A stretch of DNA of 22,726 nt. It comes from a virus. Both the position numbers and the translations under genes were made by a program. Positions 7,246 through 13,698 of the stretch are shown here, in pieces. The notes beneath the pieces are model-generated. The model ran no database searches, was not told the origin of the DNA, and saw only the letters and a program-made list of their open reading frames with translations. The stretch covers positions 1 through 22,726 of IMG/VR virus record IMGVR_UViG_3300025030_001109, one strand, 5' to 3'. Every line of letters begins with the position of its first letter. Position 1 is the first letter of the stretch.

Positions 7246-7267
7246 GTGTGTATTAATACTTACACAC
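7246..7267 (-). repeat. 7-bp inverted repeat upstream of the 27-residue peptide gene
   Basis: GTGTGTA and TACACAC flank an eight-base centre (7253-7260). The repeat lies between the stop of the 148-aa gene and the strong ribosome binding site of the peptide gene. It could be an RNA hairpin setting mRNA stability or a binding site; nothing decides between them. Confidence 0.35.
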
Positions 7268-7274
7268 ATTTATA

Positions 7275-7721
7275 TCATTCCTTTTTTTTTATATATTTTT
7301 TCATTAATATTACTAAATATATTTGAACAAAATATACGGGAAGTGCTAAAATATATTCTTTTATTCCAAAAGAAACTTTAGACAAATCTACATCTAAAAA
7401 TATATTTAATAAAACAACAATTATTACTTCAGTAATTAAAAGAAAAACAAAAAATAAAATAGAAAATTTTAATGTCTTTATTAATTTTACATTTAATACA
7501 ATTGTATAAATTAATGAAGAATACATTATTATAAATAAAAATGGGAAAAATAATTGTGGTATTATATTTCTAAATATTGTATGACATAAAGACAATGATA
7601 AAATTAAAATTATCCATTGTTTTTTAGATATTTTTATATTTACAATTGATACCATAAATAATACTGACATATATGCCGTTAGTAAACTACTAAATATCCA
7701 TGTCATCATTAATTTTTCCAT
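7275..7721 (-). CDS. AgrC-like membrane sensor without a kinase domain, 148 aa
   Basis: About five hydrophobic segments are visible (residues 7-29, 34-52, 54-77, 84-109 and 125-142), ending abruptly in KKYIKKKE. The pattern and size resemble the polytopic N-terminal sensor half of AgrC-type histidine kinases, which bind AgrD-derived peptides; the dimerisation and ATPase domains that should follow are absent, and no downstream fragment of them is present. The start ATG has GAGGAA five bases upstream and lies 32 bases inside the 113-aa gene. Its neighbour two genes on is an AgrB-family peptidase, which supports a peptide-signalling context. Alternatives are a generic membrane immunity protein or a YrvL-like protein. 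The AgrC relation is by topology, not by a catalytic motif, so it is tentative. Confidence 0.55.
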   Translation of the reverse strand: MEKLMMTWIFSSLLTAYMSVLFMVSIVNIKISKKQWIILILSLSLCHTIFRNIIPQLFFPFLFIIMYSSLIYTIVLNVKLIKTLKFSILFFVFLLITEVIIVVLLNIFLDVDLSKVSFGIKEYILALPVYFVQIYLVILMKKYIKKKE

Positions 7722-8031
7722 TTTTATTCCTCACAATCCATAATATCAAATCTGCCCAACAATCTAAACCTTCAAATTTATCTAACAAATGATAATATTC
7801 TTTATACTTAGGATTTAATGCTTTATTACGTTTACTCAATGATAATAAACAACATCTATCAATTTCAACTTTATATGTATCTAATTTATATGTCAATAGT
7901 AAAATATCTTCACCGCTTTTATCAGCCATTATTCTTATATTAATATTATTTGGCTCACATAAAGTATTTTCAATATAGTCTAAATTTTTCTCATTTAAAC
8001 AATTCCTAGAATACCACAGTGAATTTTTCAC
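7690..8031 (-). CDS. Small soluble protein, 113 aa, unknown function
   Basis: The start is GTG, ten bases after AAAGGGT at the end of the 114-aa membrane gene. The protein has no membrane segment. It looks alpha/beta, with INIRIMADKSGEDILLLTYKLDTYKVEIDRCCLLS in the middle and an amphipathic Trp-containing C-terminus (LDKFEGLDCWADLILWIVRNK). It has four Cys residues (C11, C25, and the C59-C60 region) and another near position 91, without a recognisable metal-binding spacing. Its last 32 bases overlap the next gene, suggesting tight coupling. It may be the soluble partner of the 114-aa protein, mirroring the 66-aa and 124-aa pair; this is inference from layout. Confidence 0.62.
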   Translation of the reverse strand: MKNSLWYSRNCLNEKNLDYIENTLCEPNNINIRIMADKSGEDILLLTYKLDTYKVEIDRCCLLSLSKRNKALNPKYKEYYHLLDKFEGLDCWADLILWIVRNKNGKINDDMDI

Positions 8032-8038
8032 AATATAT

Positions 8039-8383
8039 TTAACCCTTTCTTTTAGAAATCTCAGACATAATTAATTGTCTGGTGTTTCTATGAAGTTTTT
8101 CTAAATTGTCCTGGGTTAAATAATTTTCTTGTAATATCATTTGTAGTAATTCTTTTATAATTACATTATCTTTTTTAAGTTGAGTCCCTTGATATGCTAA
8201 AAATATAAACATCCATAAAACCAAACAAAAAAATAAACAGAAGAAAAGAAATTGATCACTTTCAAAAATAAGTCTAGCTTGATAATAATAGTCTCTTCCA
8301 AAATATATAAGACAAATTACAACAATCAAACTAATAATTATAGTTAAATTAAAAACATTAACTATCTTTTTACAATCTTTCAA
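8039..8383 (-). CDS. Two-pass membrane protein, 114 aa, unknown function
   Basis: Hydrophobic segments lie at about residues 9-28 (VFNLTIIISLIVVICLIYFG) and 44-66 (FLFFCLFFCLVLWMFIFLAYQG). They are followed by a charged, probably coiled cytoplasmic region (IIKELLQMILQENYLTQDNLEKLHRNTRQ) ending ISKRKG. This ending resembles that of the 66-aa protein (KNKKKG), including the AAAGGGT that serves the next gene. The start is TTG at 8383, eleven bases after AGGAGG. An ATG at 8390, four bases after it, opens a six-codon frame (MYFERL, stop TAA) that overlaps the TTG; it could be a leader peptide. First gene after the consensus promoter. No family recognised. Confidence 0.65.
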   Translation of the reverse strand: MKDCKKIVNVFNLTIIISLIVVICLIYFGRDYYYQARLIFESDQFLFFCLFFCLVLWMFIFLAYQGTQLKKDNVIIKELLQMILQENYLTQDNLEKLHRNTRQLIMSEISKRKG

Positions 8384-8394
8384 AATACATGAAT

Positions 8395-8433
8395 CCTCCT
8401 TTCTTTTCTTTTATTATATAGTAAGAAAGGAGG
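8395..8433 (-). repeat. 11-bp perfect inverted repeat covering the ribosome binding site
   Basis: CCTCCTTTCTT (minus strand, 8433-8423, inside the promoter spacer) is the exact complement of AAGAAAGGAGG (8405-8395), which contains the ribosome binding site of the 114-aa gene. Only RNA arriving from upstream carries both arms. RNA started at the promoter begins after the first arm. Confidence 0.75.
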
Positions 8434-8441
8434 GATGTCAA
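8413..8441 (-). promoter_or_regulatory. Near-perfect sigma-A promoter of the agr-like cassette
   Basis: TTGACA (8441-8436) and TATAAT (8418-8413) are separated by exactly 17 bases on the minus strand, both matching consensus. The predicted start is near 8406, giving a leader of about 20 bases with AGGAGG. It would drive the 114-aa, 113-aa, 148-aa, 27-aa and AgrB-like genes. A consensus vegetative promoter inside a phage late region is typical of morons, cargo genes expressed independently of the lytic programme. Confidence 0.85.
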
Positions 8442-8466
8442 TATATTTATATTAATATTTTAATAA

Positions 8467-8841
8467 TTATTTTAACAAATCAAAAATACTTTTCTTTTTA
8501 CTAGGTTCAAATTTATGATTTGAAGACACCCATTTTAAAACCTGAAAGTAATTATGGAAATTTCTGGATTCTATATGAAACTTTTCCTTGCCCTTAGGAT
8601 TTTGGCTAAAATTAAAATGCTTGAGATAGAGCAGATCATCTTTTTCTTTATGAAAAACAATATATCGGTTAGCATTATGGCAGATTTCCAATTCATTTGG
8701 AACATCTTCATATAATCCAGTTAATTCATTCCTTTCATATGAATACAATACATTCAATCGCATATTACCAAAGTATTGTTCATTCATCTCTAAAACTGAA
8801 TCTAAATTATCCTTTAATAAATTATGAAAAACTTTATCCAT
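8467..8841 (-). CDS. Small soluble protein, 124 aa, unknown function
   Basis: The start chosen is the ATG at 8841, nine bases after GGGTGA, right behind the 66-aa membrane gene (14 bases downstream of its stop). The open frame extends back to a TTG at 8919, but that part is only an out-of-frame reading of the 66-aa gene and lacks a ribosome binding site. The protein is charged, with a leading helix (KVFHNLLKDNLDSVLEMNEQYFG) and a mixed alpha/beta remainder rich in His and aromatic residues (ICHNANRYIVFHKEKDDLLYLKHFNF), ending in a basic tail (EPSKKKSIFDLLK). No membrane segment or known motif. Possibly a cytoplasmic partner of the 66-aa protein, inferred from coupling only. Confidence 0.6.
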   Translation of the reverse strand: MDKVFHNLLKDNLDSVLEMNEQYFGNMRLNVLYSYERNELTGLYEDVPNELEICHNANRYIVFHKEKDDLLYLKHFNFSQNPKGKEKFHIESRNFHNYFQVLKWVSSNHKFEPSKKKSIFDLLK

Positions 8842-8854
8842 CCATAATCTCAGT

Positions 8855-9055
8855 TCACCCTTTCTTTTTATTTTTGTTTTGTAATAATAACATTTGTTGA
8901 GTTGTTCTTTCTTCTTCAATTAACCAATCAAAATATTTTTGTGTATGTCTTTTTAACAAAAAATATATAATCCATTGATTAAAAATTAACAATACTACTA
9001 ACATAACTAATAATATATTTATCATCCCATAATTTATAGGGCAAAGATAAACCAT
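8855..9055 (-). CDS. Single-pass membrane protein, 66 aa, unknown function
   Basis: One hydrophobic segment (about residues 11-34, MINILLVMLVVLLIFNQWIIYFLL) is followed by a basic-amphipathic cytoplasmic helix that ends QNKNKKKG. The stop overlaps the ribosome binding site of the next gene (AAAGGGTGA). Its own ribosome binding site is poor: GGG lies only two bases before the ATG, and AAGGG is 17 bases away, so a start at 9025 is possible. It is the first gene after the direct repeats at 9107-9143. The architecture (membrane segment plus short helix ending in KKKG, then a soluble partner) recurs in the pair at 8039-8383 and 7690-8031. No family recognised. Confidence 0.6.
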   Translation of the reverse strand: MVYLCPINYGMINILLVMLVVLLIFNQWIIYFLLKRHTQKYFDWLIEEERTTQQMLLLQNKNKKKG

Positions 9056-9106
9056 GCCCGTTTTATTTCAGTCCCTTCTCAATTAATTTTACAATACAAT
9101 TCACCT

Positions 9107-9143
9107 TCATATATGACCGTTTAACCTCGTATATGACCGTTTA
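9107..9143 (-). promoter_or_regulatory. Two direct repeats resembling a LytTR-type (AgrA/ComE family) operator
   Basis: A 17-bp sequence (TCxTATATGACCGTTTA on the plus strand) occurs at 9107-9123 and 9127-9143 with one difference, a 20-bp period. Each copy contains ACCGTTTA, which fits 8 of 9 positions of the LytTR consensus [TA][AC][CA]GTTN[AG][TG]. The LytTR family typically binds two such boxes about two helical turns apart. On the minus strand a possible -10 (TAAAAT, 9091-9086) lies downstream with no good -35, as for an activator-dependent promoter. The box orientation relative to the minus-strand genes is the reverse of the usual one, so assignment to this operon is tentative. Confidence 0.5.
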
Positions 9144-9152
9144 CCAACAATA

Positions 9153-9186
9153 AAATCATAATGAAATGAGCATTTTGTAATGATTT
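9153..9186 (-). terminator. Imperfect terminator hairpin after the 657-aa fibre gene
   Basis: AAATCAT and ATGATTT (7 bp) flank an interior that continues as an imperfect stem, followed on the minus strand by TATTGTTGG. It marks the end of the fibre transcript just before the regulatory repeats of the agr-like cassette. Confidence 0.4.
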
Positions 9187-9195
9187 ATTATTCGA

Positions 9196-11169
9196 TTAAA
9201 TTGAAAATCCTTTGCCACTCATCAACCATCCATCTACCCAATGACTATTTGTATTAGATGCATTATTTCTTGCTCCAATTCCTGTATATCCACCAGTTAT
9301 ATCAATTAAAGCTGTATGTGTATAATCAATTTTAATTGTCCCGTCCCAAGATATTTTTACCTTACCAACAGTTCCTGTATTGTCAACAATAATGCTTACA
9401 TCATGCCATGCATCGTCATCAATTCCAGTTTGTGATATTTCTGCAAGAAGTCCAATTTCATCAAAGTATAAAGGGTTATGTAGCTTAATTTTATCTAATG
9501 ATTCAGAAAATACAACCATCACTCCTGTTGACATCGCATCCATCGTATTTATAAATCCAGCTTCACTTATTGGTGCTCCGTTTGTACCAATATATATCCA
9601 AGTGTTAAGTCCTCCATTCCCTCCACTAGAACGTATTTTTGTTTTCATACTTACATAATTTGGCAAGTTAATATTCCATTGAAGATTACCTTGAACATTT
9701 GTAGAAGTATCAGTTAGTCTTACTATTTTATTTATTGTACTATAAGCAGCAGTATTAGTATAAATATCCATATTGCCATAAGTACCTAACATTGGATACA
9801 TAGAAATAGTTGGATTAGAATTACCATTCCAATAAAGCAACACTTGCTGTGGAGTATTGATCCACGATCTATCACCAGAAATAGTTGATGATAATACCAT
9901 TCCATCTTCAGATGGATTACCCAATATATTTTCTTTTGATTCTACTAAATTGTTTGCTATATATTGTATATAATGTCCTATATTTTCTTCAGTTCCAGAA
10001 ATACTTCTAGGTAGTATAATTCTGTACCATGTGCCATCAGAACCATCAGCATTCACTCCGACATCACCTTCAAATTGTACATCAACACAAAACATTTCAT
10101 AATTTTGGTCTGTATTACCATCTAACATAACATCAACTTTTGTTAACTTACGAACATCATTAAAAGTCACTACTAATTCAAGGAATACCTCTGCTCTATG
10201 ATTTCTTGGTCTACCTACATCTGCCGATGAACTACTTTCATAAAACATACTTCCATCATTAGCCATTGTTAAATTACTGCTACTATATTTACCAGTTGCC
10301 CATGTTAGCATTGTGTTATTAGCATAATTGTTATTCTCATCATAAAATAAAAACCTTTGCATATCAACATTTTCAGAATCAAGCGAATTACCAGAAATAC
10401 GAAGTCTTGCTTTTTTAATTTTTTTCCAACCTAAATCCATTATAAACTCAGGGGTATAAGACTCATTATCAATAATAATCCATTTATAAGAAGTATCTAA
10501 AGATGCTGTAAAATTATATTGCATAGAACCAGATGAAACCATGTCCCGCCATATTCCATCTGCCCCATTAGCATTTGATCCTGCTTCAGATTCTATTTGT
10601 ACAGCTAAAGACATTGCATGATATTTACCAGTATGTGTATTTGTGCCAGCAAATATAAGTCTATCTATTTCTTTAGCTAAACCATCGGCAAAACTTAATG
10701 TAAATTCTACAAATGTTCCATCATAAGTGCTACTTGTAGGTATGTTACATACAGTCCATGGAACATGTTCCCCGTACTCGAAACCAAAATGAGTAATTGT
10801 AGGATTAAGATTATAACTTGAATTAGCCCCTTTTGTAATTACAAAATCTGTTGGATCATCAGTCCAACTTCCTCCTAATGGTTTTACAGAAAAATGACCA
10901 AGCATAGCTTCATTATTAATATCATTCGCAGAAATACGAATTCTAAATTTTTTTATTTTATATCCTTTAAATGATAAAATAGTTGATGGTATTGAAGATA
11001 TAGTTTCGGTTGATTCACTAGCACCTATCTCTATGCCACCAGGAGTCTGAGAATCACCTATCCATAATCTTGGTTTGCCATTGTCATTTGAAACAATAGG
11101 TTCTCCAAACTTTGGTATAATAGATGTACGATTTGATTCTTGCCCTCTTTTAAAAATGATATCAGCCAT
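9196..11169 (-). CDS. Tail fibre with Mtd-like N-terminus and LamG-like C-terminus, 657 aa
   Basis: Residues 3-45 carry the same attachment domain as the 409-aa protein (IIFKRGQESNRTSI, FGEPIV, KPRLWIGDS). Two long beta repeats follow at roughly 60-215 and 225-385, recognisable from YKIKKFRIRISAND / WKKIKKARLRISGNS and from AVQIESEAGSNANGADGIWRDMV / DVQFEGDVGVNADGSDGTWYRII. The last 220 residues (from about 440) form a concanavalin-like jelly-roll (WIYIGTNGAPISEAGF, AWHDVSIIVDNTGTVGKVKISWDG), typical of LamG carbohydrate-binding domains. The gene follows the 409-aa fibre after only 13 bases, so the two are co-transcribed. Likely role: recognition of a host surface glycan. Confidence 0.82.
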   Translation of the reverse strand: MADIIFKRGQESNRTSIIPKFGEPIVSNDNGKPRLWIGDSQTPGGIEIGASESTETISSIPSTILSFKGYKIKKFRIRISANDINNEAMLGHFSVKPLGGSWTDDPTDFVITKGANSSYNLNPTITHFGFEYGEHVPWTVCNIPTSSTYDGTFVEFTLSFADGLAKEIDRLIFAGTNTHTGKYHAMSLAVQIESEAGSNANGADGIWRDMVSSGSMQYNFTASLDTSYKWIIIDNESYTPEFIMDLGWKKIKKARLRISGNSLDSENVDMQRFLFYDENNNYANNTMLTWATGKYSSSNLTMANDGSMFYESSSSADVGRPRNHRAEVFLELVVTFNDVRKLTKVDVMLDGNTDQNYEMFCVDVQFEGDVGVNADGSDGTWYRIILPRSISGTEENIGHYIQYIANNLVESKENILGNPSEDGMVLSSTISGDRSWINTPQQVLLYWNGNSNPTISMYPMLGTYGNMDIYTNTAAYSTINKIVRLTDTSTNVQGNLQWNINLPNYVSMKTKIRSSGGNGGLNTWIYIGTNGAPISEAGFINTMDAMSTGVMVVFSESLDKIKLHNPLYFDEIGLLAEISQTGIDDDAWHDVSIIVDNTGTVGKVKISWDGTIKIDYTHTALIDITGGYTGIGARNNASNTNSHWVDGWLMSGKGFSI

Positions 11170-11182
11170 AATTTACAATCAC

Positions 11183-12412
11183 CTACGATTCATTGGTTAC
11201 ATATGAACCAATTATATTAATAGTAATTAATGATGGTGCAGGTAATCGAATATCTGGAGTTCCAATAAAGACACTAGGAGTCCCAAAAAACACCAATGCA
11301 TATATTGGTACATATTGTGATGCAAATGTACTATTTGCTACAGAAATAATACTATCAGTTCCAACTTTAGTTTTAGGCAATGTATAAGAACCCATCAAAT
11401 ATCTACCTGCCGTGAAATTACTAAGTCCGAATGATAAATTAAAATTAACTTTATCATCAATTCTAGTATAAATTGCTTTATAAAGTTCTGTTGTTGCACC
11501 TGAAATATCAGGGTCTACAGATGTGAATGTAATGGTTGGAACCCAAGAGCCTGTTTCTATTTTATTTAAAACTTTATGTGTTGGGTAAGCATTTAAAAAT
11601 TTACCTCCATTATCAGTTATTGAAATGATATAACTCTCATTTGGTTTTATAGTTAATGAGGTAGTTATAGTATTTGATGTCCCATCTCTTACAAATGCAC
11701 CAGCGAATCCAGTAGGTGTAAGCGTTTTATTAACACCAGAATCAGTATTTGTTAGTCTTACCAAAAAAGTGTCAGTTAAAATATGTGTCGCATTTATAGT
11801 TGCATTTCCTGTACTTTCAAAATGAATTTCGGAATCATTGTGAGATTGGGCAATAGCCAAATTGCTTGCTCCAATATGAACCGTACTTTGTTTACCTCTT
11901 AATTGTTTTTCAACTAAAGTTTGACTGAACATCGGAAAGACATTTAAATATTTCGAGCCTCCGCTATTTGTGACAGTAACAATGTAACTCTCATCATGAG
12001 CTATAGTTAATTCTGATATTGAAGTCATAGTACCGTCACGCATAAATGAGCCAGCAAAATTTGACATAAAAAGATTTCTGTCTTCTCCTGCGTCAGTATT
12101 TACAATGTGAAATCCAAAAGTGTCATCTATAATGTCATTGGCATTTATTGTTAAATTACCTATGCCCTCAAGGTGAATCTCCGCGTCATTATGAGAACTT
12201 AGTATAGCTAAATCAGTTCCTCCAACATGTATTGTTTCCTTTTTATAGCCTGATGACGAACTACTACCTCCTGAAATCAAATTTCCTCCAACCGTAGTTC
12301 CATCTCCAATATAGAATTTTTTATCAGCCCATATTGGTTCACCGTCAGAAGGGGTTATTGTAAGTCTTTCTGCATCCGAGCCTTTACGGAAATTTATTTT
12401 TTGTGCGCACAT
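11183..12412 (-). CDS. Tail fibre with Mtd-like N-terminus and internal duplication, 409 aa
   Basis: Residues 5-45 (INFRKGSDAERLTI, GEPIWADKKFYIGDG) match the short N-terminal domain of phage tropism determinants and fibres (Mtd N-terminal type, with the xFxRGT and GEP..D..K..IGDG pattern). Residues 58-162 and 174-279 are two tandem copies of one beta domain (LAILSSHNDAEIHLEGIGNLTINAN and LAIAQSHNDSEIHFESTGNATINAT; FAGSFMRDGT and FAGAFVRDGT; ESYIVTVTNSGGSKYLN and ESYIISITDNGGKFLN). A C-terminal beta region (GSWVPTITF to the end) is of the kind often found at fibre tips. The ATG is preceded by AAGGAAGGAATG. Role: attachment fibre, inferred. No C-type-lectin variable region or reverse transcriptase is seen. 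Confidence 0.82.
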   Translation of the reverse strand: MCAQKINFRKGSDAERLTITPSDGEPIWADKKFYIGDGTTVGGNLISGGSSSSSGYKKETIHVGGTDLAILSSHNDAEIHLEGIGNLTINANDIIDDTFGFHIVNTDAGEDRNLFMSNFAGSFMRDGTMTSISELTIAHDESYIVTVTNSGGSKYLNVFPMFSQTLVEKQLRGKQSTVHIGASNLAIAQSHNDSEIHFESTGNATINATHILTDTFLVRLTNTDSGVNKTLTPTGFAGAFVRDGTSNTITTSLTIKPNESYIISITDNGGKFLNAYPTHKVLNKIETGSWVPTITFTSVDPDISGATTELYKAIYTRIDDKVNFNLSFGLSNFTAGRYLMGSYTLPKTKVGTDSIISVANSTFASQYVPIYALVFFGTPSVFIGTPDIRLPAPSLITINIIGSYVTNES

Positions 12413-12444
12413 AATTTATAATCATTCCTTCCTTATTATGATTT

Positions 12445-12476
12445 AAAAAGAAGCAGTTATTAAACCACTTCTTTTT
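12445..12476 (-). terminator. Rho-independent terminator overlapping the end of the HNH pseudogene
   Basis: On the minus strand a 14-bp stem (AAAAAGAAGTGGTT with AACTGCTTCTTTTT, two G-U pairs) has a four-base loop TAAT that includes the TAA stop. A short T run is part of the 3' arm. It would isolate the endonuclease gene from the fibre gene downstream. Confidence 0.7.
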
Positions 12477-13554
12477 TATTTTTATTTTTATAACGATATG
12501 TTTTTTGTCTTTTACTTCTATCTTTATTATCATGTATTACATTTGAATGATAATCTTTATTTACTGTGATACCAATATCCAATGTATGTTTGGATAATAC
12601 ATATTGAATTATTTCTTCCCTATTATCATTAATATCTCCAAGCTTATCTCTAGCTTCTTGAACTATATCTGCTAATTCCCATAAATGATGAACTTGTAAA
12701 TTGCGTTTTCCACCTATAAATTGACAAGTAAAATTATCACGTTCCATCACATTAAAACGCCATTGTTTATATTCATCTCTACATCTTATAATGTTGTGAA
12801 TATAACTTACTCCACCCTTCCAGTTTCCATTTTTATTACCAATTAAAAATTCAGTTTCTTTTCTTGTTCTTAACGTTTTTTCTCTTCGTTCATCCGTCCA
12901 AATTTTTCCTATCATCCATGGTCTATATTTTGGTGAATTATCTCTCATTTTTTGTCTTGTTTCTTCTGAATGATTTTTACCTTTCATACCAAGGTCATAA
13001 TCGCTAGGTTTATTAATTGGTATATTATAACGATGTATTAATCTAACAATTGTTTTTTCTGGTATCTTTATTTCATCTGATATTTTTTTAGCACTTTTAA
13101 TGTTTATTACATATTCATTAAAAAGATAGTTTCTAATTGAGTCATAATCATCTACACCAAGGATTTCAAGAAAACGCTTTTTATGAGGTATTTTATTCTT
13201 GCCAGTTTTGTTTGTTATTTTCGGTTTGTTTACTAAAACAATTTCATTTCCAACTTTTATTTTCTTACCTAATTTTATAGCCTTAATGTCATCTAAACAT
13301 TTTCTACAACAATATCTACCATCTTCAAAAACACTTCTTATATAATCTTTATACATCATAGGTTTTAAATAAGGACTTTTACAGTATTCACAATCACACT
13401 TAACATCTACGTATGAAGTGCTTCCACTAGTTAAATCTTCAACTTTTACTTCAAATTCATCTTTCCATTTAGTAAAAATATATTCTTTAGACTCATACCA
13501 TTGCTTATTCCTAACATTTCATTTTACCATTACAGTTTTAGTTATCAATCCCAT
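12460..13554 (-). pseudogene. HNH homing endonuclease interrupted by an in-frame TGA
   Basis: The original start is the ATG at 13554, seven bases after AAAGGAGA. The frame reads MGLITKTVMVK, then TGA (13521-13519), then continues as NVRNKQWYESKEYIF without further stops to 12460. Residues 1-25 align without gaps, across the stop, with the N-terminus of the endonuclease at 4844-6307, so the stop is inside the old coding region. Next come a four-Cys zinc-binding region (VKCDCEYCKS and RYCCRKC), a helix-turn-helix-like region, a NUMOD3-like segment (GKNHSEETRQKMRDNSP) and an HNH domain with QVHHL, then GITVNKDYHSNVIH. The only later start, at 13359, has no ribosome binding site and would lose half the zinc region. 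The CxxC usually next to the HNH His pair is also missing (CQFIGG). Probably a recent single-base inactivation. Confidence 0.8.
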
Positions 13555-13596
13555 ATTCATTCTCCTTTTCTGCATAAAAAGATTTACAAATGGATA

Positions 13597-13624
13597 AAGA
13601 CACTGTAAAGCAGTACAGTGTCTT
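13597..13624 (-). terminator. Hairpin between the 441-aa fibre gene and the HNH pseudogene
   Basis: A perfect 11-bp stem (AAGACACTGTA with TACAGTGTCTT) with a six-base loop CTGCTT lies on the minus strand, followed by TTTATCC. It could terminate the fibre transcript, although the U-tract is short. It stands in the leader of an endonuclease gene, as do the structured elements at the other endonuclease genes, but I see no convincing full match to their fold. Confidence 0.5.
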
Positions 13625-13698
13625 CGTTTTACTCTATATAAGTTTAGAACCTCATACAGAAACCATATTTAATTTTACTTCATTCCTTTACATTAACT

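Noticed and set aside
8842-8919. Longer start (TTG at 8919) for the 124-aa gene, giving 150 aa.
   Set aside because: It overlaps the 66-aa gene out of frame and has no ribosome binding site, while the ATG at 8841 has GGGTGA at a good distance.
9196-12412. Mtd-like N-termini suggested a diversity-generating retroelement.
   Set aside because: No reverse transcriptase, template/variable repeat pair or C-type lectin end is visible; the C-termini are ordinary beta or LamG domains.
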